DNA from: Nymphaea colorata
Lineage: Eukaryota; Streptophyta; Magnoliopsida; Nymphaeales; Nymphaeaceae
DNA length: 19,127 nt
Direction of reading: 5' to 3'
NCBI RefSeq assembly: GCF_008831285.2
Contig: NW_022204993.1
Location: 1 to 19,127 of the forward strand
The position numbers were made by a program, and so were the translations under genes. A model generated the notes under the pieces. That model was not told where the DNA came from. It saw only the letters and a program-made list of their open reading frames with translations, and ran no database searches. Positions 8,684-17,931 of this stretch are shown in pieces. Numbering within the stretch: position 1 is the stretch's first letter; each line of letters begins with the position of its first letter.

Positions 8684-8885
8684 ATTAATATAATTACACT
8701 TGTATATATCCATAGTATGTAACTATGTTATATAGTATGCATCTATGTCACATGGGTGCGGGCGCGGCTAGAGCATATATATATATTAATATAATTACAC
8801 TTATATATATCCATAGTATGTAACTATGTTATATAGTATGCATCTATGTCAAATGGGTGCGGGCACGACTAGAGCATATATATAT
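8684..8885 (+). repeat. 101-bp tandem duplication
   Basis: The unit beginning ATTAATATAATTACACTT occurs at 8684 and at 8785. The copies differ at only a few positions, for example CACATGGGTGCGGGCGCGGC versus AAATGGGTGCGGGCACGAC near their ends, so the duplication is fairly young. Each unit ends in an unusual GC-rich patch followed by CTAGAGC and (AT)n. Confidence 0.9.
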
Positions 8886-8994
8886 ATATATACACGTTAT
8901 TTGTTATATATGTAATTTTATTTGTGTATATTTTTAAATTTTTTATCAAGCTTACCTTAATCTCATCAAAATTCAGAGTTTTATTAAATAGAGT

Positions 8995-9065
8995 AAGGGG
9001 GAGGAGAGAGAGAGGAAGGAAAAAAAGAAGAGGGAAAGATAGGAGAAGGAAAAAAAGAAAAAAAA
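8995..9065 (+). repeat. Purine-only tract (polypurine/polypyrimidine)
   Basis: Apart from one T at 9040, all bases from 8995 to 9065 are A or G. Such tracts can form triplex DNA or act as nucleosome-poor sites; no function is shown here. Confidence 0.85.
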
Positions 9066-9137
9066 CAAGAGAAAAGAATAACATATGCCATCAGGAGCAT
9101 CCCATTAGGTTTGATCGAGTCAAGTGGTGTGCCTGGC

Positions 9138-9161
9138 CGCACCCGCATTGGTGCGGGTGCG
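9138..9161. other. Perfect GC-rich hairpin
   Basis: CGCACCCGCA (9138-9147) pairs perfectly with TGCGGGTGCG (9152-9161) around the loop TTGG. It sits in a GC island inside AT-rich DNA and repeats the GGTGCGGG word of the 101-bp units in inverted form. Confidence 0.85.
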
Positions 9162-9268
9162 CCACCATAGTTCGTGCACCCATGTGACTTACTTTATAAC
9201 ATGTTAAATTACATATGCACTACATAATTTATTGTATATGTATATATATGTTACATAACATATATAAT

Positions 9269-9306
<38 letters not shown>

Positions 9307-9312
9307 GTGTGT
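9269..9312 (+). repeat. (AC)11(AT)8(GT)3 compound microsatellite, palindromic
   Basis: ACACAC, then eight AT units, then GTGTGT (9285-9312) form a perfect 28-bp palindrome that could extrude as a cruciform. Confidence 0.85.
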
Positions 9313-9832
9313 ATATATATAATACATTTATGTATATATTACATATATGTAATACATGTAATATATTGTGTATATAATGTACATATAGTTGTATGTATAT
9401 AATATTATAGTATATGACGTAGATAGTATATAGTTATAGGTATATGTATATATAACTATTATAGTTTTATATATGTATATTACATAAATATTATATATAA
9501 TTGTATATAATGTATATATGACATCATAAATCTAGTATGTTACTATGTAATGTATACGTAAATGTATAATATATATATCATAGATAAAATGTATGATGTA
9601 TATGATATATGTATATTTATAATATCCTTATACATTAACATATAACATGTAGGTAACTATGTGATTTATATGTATTATGTATGACATATACTAAGTATTC
9701 ACGCAGAACAAACATAAATGCTAAACATGATAAAATTGGTAACTGAGCATTCTTGGTGTCCCTCAAGGCCAGCGCAGTCACAGTGACAACACCTGAGTTT
9801 GGAAACTGGTCCCAAGCAGGAGTAGCAGAATT

Positions 9833-9868
9833 ATGAACGGGGCTTGGAAGCACATTGGAAAGCAAAAG
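9833..9868 (+). other. Possible short coding exon of an unidentified gene
   Basis: ATG at 9833 opens 12 codons (MNGAWKHIGKQK) that end exactly at a good donor, AAAAG followed by GTAAGG (9869). The phase is 0, so it would join in frame to the better-supported exon at 10436. A short ATG-to-donor frame is easily found by chance, so this remains a suggestion. Confidence 0.2.
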
Positions 9869-9870
9869 GT

Positions 9871-10435
9871 AAGGTGCTTTTGAAGTGCCTTGAGAGCACT
9901 TTTTAAAGAAAGAAGCCAGCTTCCTTTGTCACCAGAACTGTGCTTCCCATTCAGGCAACTGATGCAAGCTTCTTTTTTCAGTAAAATCTAGATTCCTAAT
10001 GTAATCAAACCCTATTTTATAAATCTTTGCCAAAGCTTAAAACTTAATTATGCAAAAAGCTTGGAGTTTGAAACTTGAATGTTTGATCTTTGCTTATAAG
10101 TTATATTTTTTGCTAGCTAGTTGTTTCTTAACTTGCTACTTTGGCTCTTGTTTGCTTCATGATATACTTTTGGGTCACTTCCAGTTCATTTCTTGGTTCC
10201 TACTTCCAAATATTTGTAGGGGTCTCTCTACTCGCTCCCAATTCCATACTAACCCTCGTCGCAAGAACAGAGGCAAATGTGAATAAGTGCTTGGTGTTTT
10301 AAATAACTGGAAATAATTATGCTTTAGATAACTTATTCCTTATCATCTTGTTATGATGTTATCTGTTTTTGGGAAACAAGGAAGATTGATAGTGCTAGTC
10401 CATGACTAATTTTTGTCTTCTTTTGGTAATTGCAG
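9871..10435. other. Probable intron or intergenic AT-rich DNA
   Basis: This lies between the two possible exons. A further acceptor-like TTTGTAG at 10213-10219 is followed by a basic peptide (TRSQFHTNPRRKNRGK), but its phase fits neither neighbour well. Nothing else is seen. Confidence 0.3.
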
Positions 10436-10572
10436 AATGTTGATATAGATAACTTTGATGACTTTGGCACCGATTTGTATACAACGCCTGAGACTTCCTG
10501 CTTGGGCACAGGCTTTGCTGAAAACGAGCTAAAATGCATAGATAATGAAGAGACAGACAATGCAGCTCAAAG
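10436..10572 (+). other. Probable exon of an unidentified plant gene
   Basis: A long pyrimidine-rich stretch ending AATTGCAG precedes 10436, and AAAG followed by GTTGAC ends the segment. Only one of the three phases is open across the 137 nt. It gives an acidic, disordered-looking peptide: NVDIDNFDDFGTDLYTTPET, followed by CLGTGFAENELKCIDNEE and a short tail. The other two phases stop within the first codons. The local base composition is less AT-rich than the flanks. I do not recognise the protein. It could be a live exon of a large-intron gene or another stranded fragment like the VAL and kinase pieces. Confidence 0.4.
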
Positions 10573-11296
10573 GTTGACGATTTTAATTGTTTATATGTTC
10601 ATCAATTAGTTTCTCATTGTGAATTCCTCTAGCACATGCTAATTTAGTGCTTCTATTAGAAATATATGCACATGAATAAGCATTTTATACTTAAGTTCGT
10701 CATAAAGAACTGTTTTTTCTTCTGGTGTTATGTTAATTTCTTTTTCCCAAAATGATTACTTATTTACTCTCTAGTCTCTGCTTTCAAATGAAATCATTCA
10801 GGGTGTATCTTGCAAGCAGGATATGTTCAGCAATTCTTGTAAATTTGAAGTTCATTTCCTTCTTGTCTGCATTCTCCATTATGTTATTGTGTATTTCCCA
10901 CATTAACTTACGACAGTCTTGTTCTTACTTGGTTTTTCTCTTCTCCAACTTGGCTGCCTATTAAGTACATGATGTGCATCCAGCGTTCTAGCCATATATT
11001 GGTGCTGTTTGTAATGTTAAATTAATCAGTGGTGATCACAATGCCTCTCTGACATGACAATACTGTGATTTGTTAGTGAGCTAAGAACAAGTTGGCTTTG
11101 TTTGATTTAAGTGGTTTTTATTAATAAATATTGCTACTATTGTTGCTGTTATCACATTTGATATTTCTCATGAGCATTTGATATATATTTATTTCTACTA
11201 GTCTTCTAAACGAGTGTGACTTTTGTTGCTTAAATATCTCAAGAGCATTTAATATATGTTTATTGTTGCTATTCCTTTTTCTCTTTTTATCATTAG
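10573..11296. other. AT-rich DNA between possible exons
   Basis: The stretch is T-rich and intron-like. After CATTCAG (acceptor-like, ending 10800) a short peptide GVSCKQDMFSNSCKFE is open and ends before GTTCAT, but its phase does not follow from the preceding exon. A duplicated motif, GAGCATTTGATATAT and GAGCATTTAATATAT (about 11173 and 11243), is also present. Confidence 0.3.
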
Positions 11297-11388
11297 ACAA
11301 AATCATGTTCTGAAAGACTGTGCTATGGAAAGGAAAGTGTAGTGCAAGCAGATCTAGGTCTTCTGCCAAAAGATGCAAAGCTTGATAA
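11297..11388 (+). other. Possible further exon of the unidentified gene
   Basis: The segment follows TTTTTATCATTAG and ends GATAA before a consensus donor GTAAGC at 11389. One phase is open (TKSCSERLCYGKESVV, then QADLGLLPKDAKLD). The phase needed to follow directly from 10572 meets a TAG, so either an intervening exon exists or the gene is broken. No family was recognised. Confidence 0.25.
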
Positions 11389-11655
11389 GTAAGCTATCAG
11401 CTGTATATTTATGTTTCTTCTTGTTTATCTAGTCACCTCTAGAAAGTCATTTTTCAGCTATCATCTCTGTTATCAAATTTCGGGAATCAGATGCATCAGA
11501 GCAGCAGGTTTGTATTCTGAGTTCTACACGTGCTACTTGGGAGAACAATGATTGTGAAAACCGGTTTTCTGTAATCATTTTCCGTTTTGCTTATTGTGCG
11601 TTGTAGATTCTGCATCGGAGAAATTGAAGATAGTGCCATCGACATGGAATAATAG

Positions 11656-12330
11656 GTCGAAGAAAAGGATGCCTTGTTGAACCAGACGACGGTGGCCAAT
11701 GCGCAATGGGGGGTCAAGGTGCACAATGCCCCTAGGGAGAGTACCCGGACCAGGAGGCTGAAATTGCCATGCGGTCAGCATTGGAGAGAACTGAACCTTT
11801 GGTAAAACTTGAGGGTGGTGACGCAGTGGACTCTCTAACACATGATCAAAGCATGAAGGTGCGAGGACAAAGGAGGAGAACTAGACTCACGCTTGGCAGG
11901 ACATTGCCCTGACTTTCGAGCTGGAACGGGAAAAGAGAACCTAGGTTGGTCTCTTCAAGCAAAAAATGCAGTTGATGTTGCCCACGCTAGCCAGCGCCAG
12001 TGACTGCATACCAACCAGGGAGGGCATTCCGCCACCAGTGGACCCAAGGAATGCCCTCAACCAGTCATTACAACACTTGTCTCCTAAGGAAAGGCGAGTA
12101 CATTTCAAGCATGGCCAGTGCTTCACGTGCGGAGCCAAATGGGGACGGCTACATGAGTGTAAGCAGCCGACGACCTGCTAGAAGAAGCCGAACTAGTGGC
12201 CATTCCTGAGCTGCCAAAGGAGAAGGGCAGAGGTGTGATTGTTACCTCTTCCGTCGCACAACCAGCCCTGTTAAAGGCAAACTGCGGGCAGCCCACACTC
12301 TCTATCTCCGTTTTGTGCCCGGCTGTGAGG
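11656..12330 (+). pseudogene. Ty3-gypsy gag relic with zinc knuckle
   Basis: Three plus-strand frames carry successive pieces of a gag-like protein. At 11656-11802 the frame reads VEEKDALLNQTTVANAQWGV and ends in TAA. At 11966-12178 it contains LSPKERRVHFKHGQCFTCG followed by AKWGRLHECK, which fits the Ty3-gypsy gag zinc knuckle (C-x2-C, then KW, H-x-C) and its usual LSPxE..R..G.C lead-in; the Cys/His codons lie at 12119-12160. At about 12178-12330 a third phase continues LLEEAELVAIPELPKEKG until TGA. Zinc knuckles bind genomic RNA during packaging. At least two frameshifts and several stops make this non-functional. No protease or polymerase of the same element was found after it. Confidence 0.55.
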
Positions 12331-12931
12331 ACAACGTCTGCCAAAGAGACCCCAGCAACTGCGTGAATGTAAAAGGATATGTCGGCACTGCTGGAGCAGT
12401 TTGGTTCATTGAGGGCGGGTTTGCTCAAGCCATCTTGAGTCAGCAGGGGGCTCGAATGGGGGTTAACACAGGAGGGCCCTTCTGCGCTGCCTACAAACAT
12501 TGGGAAAACAGGGTGCAGGGTCGACAGCTCCATGCAAGCCTGTTTACTTTTGTTGGATGGGGGCCAGGCATTGAACTTGACAGCCCTCGGCTAAAGGGAC
12601 TCAGCAAGGATTCCTCCGACCTCCTTGAAAGAATAAGTAGGATCCTTGAGGAGGGTGGTGAAAGGGTGACCATATTCGACTTGGGAACCAATGGCCCCAT
12701 CATGAATGCCTTGAGTTTTGAGAGAACCACCTCATACCAAGGTAAGGGGCAACTAGTGTGAGGCGAACAGATGAGCCAAGACTGCTAAGCTGGCCAAAGA
12801 GGACAACTAGCCCACAGCTTAACAAGCCACATCAATTCAGGTCAAAGTAAGGGGAAGAGAAACAATTTAGATTTCTGCATATGCTGCCACCAAATTCTAC
12901 TGGATCCACTGGAGTGCATCATGGGCTACAA
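12331..12931. other. Unrecognised GC-richer retroelement flank
   Basis: An open plus frame of 148 codons (12315-12761, GTG start) spans most of this stretch, but it has no motif, and its phase is not that of the gag frames before it. It could be decayed spacer or protease sequence of the Ty3-gypsy relic. The join to the copia fragment lies between about 12850 and 12930. Confidence 0.3.
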
Positions 12932-13690
12932 TCTATCACTATTCTATTACTATATGTTGTTGATATCATTCTTACAGGAAATTCACATTCATTTATAATG
13001 TCATTCCTCATCACTGGCAGACAACAATTTGCTATGAATGATCTGGCTGATCTGAATTACTTCTTGGGAATTCAAGTTGCAAGGACTTCAAATGGCTTGT
13101 TTATGCATCAGTCTACATATGCTCAAGACATTATTTCTAGAGCACAAATGCAGCAATGTAAAATAGTGAGTGCACCAATTACTGTTGGTTCCAAATCTCT
13201 TGAGAAAATTGATCCTCCTCATTCCAATGCTACCGCAAGTCTTGCAGGTGCACTTCAACACTTGACCCTTACACGATCAGATCTCTCCTATGTAGTAAAT
13301 TTTGCATGTCAATTCATGCATGCCCTAACGATGAAGCATTTTCAAATCTTGAAACGCATTATACGATATGTTTGAGGCACGTCTCAATATGGTATCCAGT
13401 TCTTTAACTCCCAAGATTTGACTCTCCGAGCGTACTCTGATGCAGACTGGGCGGACTGTCTAGATACATGCCGATCGACTTCAGGATACTTCACATTTCT
13501 TGGTCCAAATTGTATATCCTGGAGCTCTAAGAAACAACCGACTGTCGCTCGCTTGTCCTGCGAAGCTGAATACCGGGCCCTCGCCGGAGCTGCTGCTGAA
13601 ATTAAATGGCTTACCTTTAATTTATATAATGGTAGGAATAGAAACCACACAAATTACATATTTAATGCCAACTAAAAATATAATTCCTCA
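12932..13690 (+). pseudogene. Ty1-copia reverse transcriptase / RNase H fragment
   Basis: A single frame from 12932 gives SITILLLYVVDIILTG, ADLNYFLGIQVARTSNGL, ALQHLTLTRSDLSYVVN and FACQFMHALTMKHFQ: the C-terminal half of copia reverse transcriptase. It then runs through an in-frame TGA (13373-13375) into RNase H: AYSDADWADCLDT, CRSTSGYFTFLGPN and ISWSSKKQPTVARLSCEAEY. The catalytic YVDD motif reads YVVD (codons 12953-12964), so the first catalytic Asp is lost. RNase H keeps the SDADW and EAEYRA acidic residues, but after KWLTF a frameshift near 13625 moves similarity to another phase (GIETTQ), and the terminal Asp segment and 3' LTR were not found. The fingers/palm N-terminus of the reverse transcriptase is also absent. 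Confidence 0.9.
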
Positions 13691-13699
13691 GGAAACATA

Positions 13700-14640
13700 G
13701 CATGTTGCACTGCATTTGGAAGACATGAAGCAGGTCATTATTGGACTTGCCAATGAATCCTTCCTTTAGAAGTAATGTGTCGACAGAGATCTAAACTGGG
13801 TCGTAGAACTCGACAGGTACACTTCTCGTGGTGAGCTATTTGCATGTAACTCAAAGTGCTAGATTTAGACTTTTAGTTCTATGTATCATATATCCTTTAC
13901 TTCGTCTGACCTTCAAGTATTTAAATTGCATCAACATTACAAGCATCTATATGACTATGCGAACTTATTTTTTGGTTTTGTCGAAGAAATATTACTTTTT
14001 TGGTGATTTTCATTGTCACATACTCCATTACTAGTCTGGTAACACACCGTTTGGGTTCACTATTCCCTCTTTTCATGATGCACTTACAACCTTCACATTG
14101 TTATAGCCTATTAAGATCTCGGATCTAGATTAGCTACTTTTGTACCAAAACGAATTCCATCCTATTCTTCCTCATTGTTTATTGCTAAGTGCTTGCTCAT
14201 AGGGGTTTCTAAGATGGCTATCTAAACTAGACAGTTAAAAGTCGCCTCTTTATGATCGTCAGCTGTAGTCCCATAATTGTTTGACCCAGGCAACTTCATT
14301 AGGTAAGGTTGGCTGCCATGCTTACACTTAACAGTATGATGCTATGCCTATTCATAAGATTGTGTGGTCTTTCATGATCCCACAAACATATATGATATAT
14401 CTTTAGCTTAATAGAACTAACTTCATGGTCTATTTCAGTTGATGGTGGTTCAGCTTAGCTGTTGTTTGCTATATGGGGGAACTCATCTTGTTCATCCTTT
14501 AACAATACAATGTAAAGCAAAGAATATTTATCCTGAGATTTTCAGCATCAGCCGTCTTTGTTTTTCTATTTTTCATTGACTTGTGTAAATGACATTGTGC
14601 TAGTTGTGTTTTCCTTAACATACTGACTTATCATTGACTT
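13700..14640. other. AT-rich DNA, nothing recognised
   Basis: No domain, repeat or RNA motif stands out. It could be spacer or decayed LTR of either copia relic, but no matching second copy is present in the window. Confidence 0.4.
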
Positions 14641-14658
14641 TGTTAGCACCAAGGGGGT

Positions 14659-14669
14659 TGGTGTAGTGG
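14659..14669 (+). promoter_or_regulatory. Pol III A-box-like site, possible truncated SINE head
   Basis: TGGTGTAGTGG fits the A-box consensus at all 11 positions and continues GTAGGGCTTGTGGAG, in the style of plant SINE heads. No B box follows within 60 nt; the sequence instead enters a copia integrase relic. If it was a SINE, it is truncated. Confidence 0.3.
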
Positions 14670-14716
14670 GTAGGGCTTGTGGAGTGCTATACAAACTATT
14701 AATGAGCCAATAAACA

Positions 14717-14890
14717 CATGGTTGTACTCAACAAAATGGGCCTGTAGAAGTAAAACACAAGCACATAATGGAAACTATTTCAGCATTTTTATTTGATGTT
14801 TAGAAAATCCTTGTGTTTTAAGTGGGTATACTGAAATCAAACAGATATAGTTGTTGTCATCCCAAGAATAACAAATTATATGTTTCTTAA
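14717..14890 (+). pseudogene. Ty1-copia integrase C-terminal relic
   Basis: From 14717 one frame reads HGCTQQNGPVEVKHKHIMET and ends in TAG at 14801. This matches the conserved copia integrase segment around PQQNGVAERKHRHI. Further on, 14858-14887 gives HPKNNKLYVS, comparable to the post-integrase DPKxKRLYVS segment, before TAA. The intervening 60 nt is shorter than normal and stop-ridden, so an internal deletion is likely. An acidic continuation (KGKIYDDVPKEDNEYVFLY) lies at about 14911-14965. Integrase precedes reverse transcriptase in copia elements, so this relic, lying after 12932-13690 in the same orientation, comes from a different insertion or a rearrangement. Confidence 0.5.
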
Positions 14891-15010
14891 TGATAGTTTT
14901 CTTGGTAAGGGAAAAATTTATGATGATGTTCCTAAAGAAGACAATGAATATGTATTTCTTTACAAAGAAGATGCTTTAGCTGAGAATTATGATGATAGAT
15001 GTTGTACAAT

Positions 15011-15858
15011 CCGATATGCCTAGTCTTTATACTCTTGAACTAAACAACCATCTGTAATAAAATCCACTGACCTTAATTCCCCTTAGGTCATTATCTATTA
15101 GACAGGAAGTCAAGAAGCTAGTAAAGATGTCAACAGCCCACCTCAAAAGACCATTGAGTTAAAAAAAGGTCTAGTACACCTATAGGCACCTCTCTAACTA
15201 CATCATATGCATCATTTTCTTCTCAGCATGGGACATGCCTGACTTCTATCTCATTTTATCCTATGAGTCTTAGAATGAACTTGCCTGGGTAATTATCAAT
15301 ATTATGATGAGTCATAGACTGTTCAGAAGCCTTCTCTCCATCAGCTAAGATGACATTAATTAGGGTTCTTGTAAATTTCTATTAAAGGTTGGGACATATA
15401 CCAAATTGATGTTATAATTGCTTTCTATAGTAAGATTCTTCACCTGAGGAAAGTTTTATAGTGTAATGTGAACTCCTACGTTTTGGTTTAATAAATTTAA
15501 GTTATTTGTTACATCTCTAAATTTTAAAATCTTGTTATTCTGATACAACTATATTTTGCTAAGATAAATTTTAAACTTTGTTATTCTGATACAACTCTAT
15601 TTTGCTAAGATAACTTTTTTAGGTATAGTCATTCTTCTTTTATATATGTCAATGACATGATTATTACAAGTAGTAGCAAGATGGACATTGTAAATATTTT
15701 TATGGCCATTTTGCTTTTAGAGAAACTAAGTTGGTTGGCTTGCTAAAGTTTGAACTTATTGTCATTTTCTTCCCACTACATGATTTTATTTACTTTTTGT
15801 GCACAAGAAAGCTGAACAGAAGATAACCCCTATTTGTTTTTCTTTTTTCATTTTTAAT
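15011..15858. other. AT-rich DNA with one tandem duplication
   Basis: No coding sequence is recognised. The notable feature is the 47-bp duplication annotated separately. Confidence 0.4.
15519..15614 (+). repeat. Tandem duplication, unit about 47 bp
   Basis: AAATTTTAAA followed shortly by TTGTTATTCTGATACAACT occurs at 15519 and again at 15566. The copies differ by a one-base indel and very few substitutions, indicating a recent slippage or repair duplication. Confidence 0.85.
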
Positions 15859-17929
15859 GTCAAATTTGTGGCCCTAGTTTGTAGGAGAGCCCCACGCCTT
15901 CTCCTTATCTTTCTCGTTTTACTTTTTGATTGAGTCTCACCCTAGTCGCATGAAACCTTGAGAGTCCATCCAGCCACGCGTCCTCATCGTGTGCGCCCTC
16001 CCAGCCCGTCACTGCCAGCTCAAGCAGCAGCTTGCCAGCTCAGCTCCTCGCTTGCCAAGTGTCCCACGTCCCTCGCATCCACCTCCTCATTGCGAGCCTT
16101 TACCGAGTCCACTCCCCCTCTTCTCTCCACGCCTTTAGGAAGTGTCCCTCCTTTCTAGCACACATTCCTCTACTTTCTCCAGCTCTTAGGACACCTCATC
16201 TTCTTCAGCTATCGCATGCAACCTCCACCCTTCATCAGCTCCACGTGTCACGATCTCATCGTTTGAGAGAACCGCAAGCGCCACCTCGCCCTTGCCCTCC
16301 TCACTCGCATCCAGCTCGAGGCCTCCTTTCCTTAGTTTTAGGAAAAGGCATTCCCTCTTTTCCTTGTCGCTAGGGTTATCCCTCGCGCCCTCTTCCAGCC
16401 TTTGATCTAGCCACGTGGCATAGATCCAGCGCATCACCTTGGTTCGACCAGCCAAGCCCGTCCGAACCCATCTAGGCTACCTCGCGCGCCACCTAACCCC
16501 TTCGGTCAACCCTCTTACCCTGACTAGACCTAGACCTAGTTGACTTAACCTCACCTAGCTCAATTAGGTAATCTGGTCCAACCCTTGACCCATTCAACCT
16601 AGCCCAGTTGACTCGAGCCTACCTCGAGTGACCCTTGACCTTCTCTCCCGGACTCGTTGACTTGGTGCAGTAGCAGCCGCCATCTAGTCGACCCTATCTC
16701 TCTCTCGGTCTCTCTTGACCTTGACCTGAGCTTAGGCTCACTAGTCCGAAGCCAGCCCACTTAGCCTCACTCGTAGTTAGGACACCTATCTACCCCACCT
16801 AAGTTATATCTCTTCTCGGCTTACCCTGAACTGAACCCATCTCACCGAGACCAGCCGTCCCTTAGAGCCCCGCCGCACCGAGCCAGCCGGCCTTAGTTAG
16901 GGACCAGGCACAGCCGGTGCTAGTCTTGCGCTAAGCGTTTCCGGCCAGCACCTCGGCAAGCTTCCAGCCGACGGCCTCTGCCCGTCGACAGCCGTGGCCG
17001 AGCCCGTCCAGCAGCCAGGCAGGTAGGCATTGCCTTATCGGCTCTCGCCCCCCTCGGCCGCATCCGTAGCAAGCAGGCGCATCGCAGGCGGCAGTCCGTC
17101 GCCCGTCCGTTCGACGCCCAGCAGCAAGCGACAGTCGGTCGCGCGTCTTCCATCGACCTGCAGCGACCGCAGCAGGCTTCCATCGTTGTGCGCTCTTCTC
17201 CGACCTGAAGCGGCAGCAGCTAGCGTCAGCCGTTGGCGAGCTTTCCGTCGGCCCTGCATCGGCAGCAGTAGTCAGCTCCAAACCCATGCGTCCCGACAGC
17301 CATCTTGGACAACAGGCAACTATCCCAGGCCGCGCGATTCACGCCTGCCCGTGAGCTGAGTTGCCCGGGGATTGGTTCTTCACCCCGTGGCCTGTTCGTG
17401 CAGCCAAGGTAGCACCTTGGCAGGTACGTGTTCTCATCCCCCTTGTAGTCGTGGGAGGGTGTATTTGTTTTTGTTTTAGGAAGCATATTAGTTTCATTCC
17501 TTTACTACTTTAGCCCAGGCCTTGGCCTTGCTCCCCTCTGTGGCACCTCGAGGGCCTATTGCCCGAGACACGGTCACAAGGAGCCGACCATCCTATTTGC
17601 TTTTAGTTGGGTGTGATTGCGCGTTAGTCGTGGTTTGTATGGTTTTCCTGAGTGAGCTGCGAGAGTAAAATTGTATCGCTTGCATTTGTAAGGCCTTATA
17701 ACCCACTGTAGTGTTTGTAGTAGGTTTTATCCGTAGTTAGGAGTTGGAAAGGGTTTTCCGCACCTGTACTCCAGTCCTAAGGGAATTTGCGCCGGGTTTG
17801 TCCGGCCGGGTAGATTCACTGTTTTAATTTTTTAGGATTTTGAATTTTAGACAGAAACCCTCAAGGAGACTTGGGAACTAGGACGCTCTAGGTTCGGGCT
17901 TTCTAGCCCAACCAGGATCGTGCCTAACA
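15859..17929 (+). mobile_element. LTR of an LTR retrotransposon (3' end firm, 5' end uncertain)
   Basis: The 3' boundary is set by a primer-binding site: the LTR ends CCTAACA at 17929, two bases before TGGTATCAGAGCC. The 5' boundary is a guess. Composition turns GC-rich from about 15890, and TGTC at 15859 is one possible TG start; the second LTR lies outside the window, so it cannot be confirmed. The body is C- and pyrimidine-rich (15890-17400) and then a more balanced 3' part that probably includes R and U5. It carries a dense W-box cluster (16505-16726) and the inverted repeat CCAAGGTAGCACCTTGG (17404-17420). The many open frames on both strands (for example 16032-16373 and 16931-17287) are typical of stop-poor GC-rich DNA and show no domain. 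Confidence 0.5.
16505..16726 (+). promoter_or_regulatory. W-box cluster inside the LTR
   Basis: The hexamer TTGACC or TTGACT (W box, the WRKY factor core) occurs on the plus strand at 16540, 16585, 16608, 16635, 16657, 16715 and 16721. One inverted copy (GGTCAA) starts at 16504-16505. About 0.2 would be expected by chance in this length. Many lie in repeats of the type CCTTGACC/AGTTGACT, so the cluster may have grown by short duplications. Regulation by WRKY factors is inference. Confidence 0.55.
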
Positions 17930-17931
17930 AT

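Larger units (their letters stand above)
8341..9640. repeat. AT-dinucleotide desert with small GC islands
   Basis: The 1.3 kb is dominated by imperfect TA/TG/CA words (TATATA, ACATAT, TGTATA). Embedded in it are a 101-bp tandem duplication (8684-8885), two GC-rich patches (GGGTGCGGGCGCGG and its relative), a purine tract (8995-9065), a strong hairpin at 9138-9161 and an (AC)11(AT)8(GT)3 run. Open frames here are low-complexity artefacts, for example the Arg/Lys-rich frame over the purine tract. Confidence 0.85.

Noticed and set aside
8924-9187. Arg/Lys-rich frame as a small basic protein
   Set aside because: It is the direct translation of a polypurine tract.
9740-9832. Peptide VTVTTPEFGNWSQAG as a RIN4/NOI-like domain
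   Set aside because: Only the FGNW word is similar; the rest does not fit and the frame soon stops.
12315-12761. 148-codon open frame as a gene
   Set aside because: It has a GTG start, no motif, and sits between retroelement pieces in a GC-richer stretch where long open frames arise easily; kept only as an unidentified stretch.
16032-17486. Several 70-118 codon frames on both strands
   Set aside because: They overlap one another in GC-rich LTR sequence with few stops; none has a domain, signal or consistent codon use.
14642-17929. TGTTAG at 14641 as the 5' end of the LTR ending CCTAACA
   Set aside because: The short inverted ends fit, but the interval would include copia integrase coding remains and AT-rich unrelated DNA, which is not expected inside an LTR.
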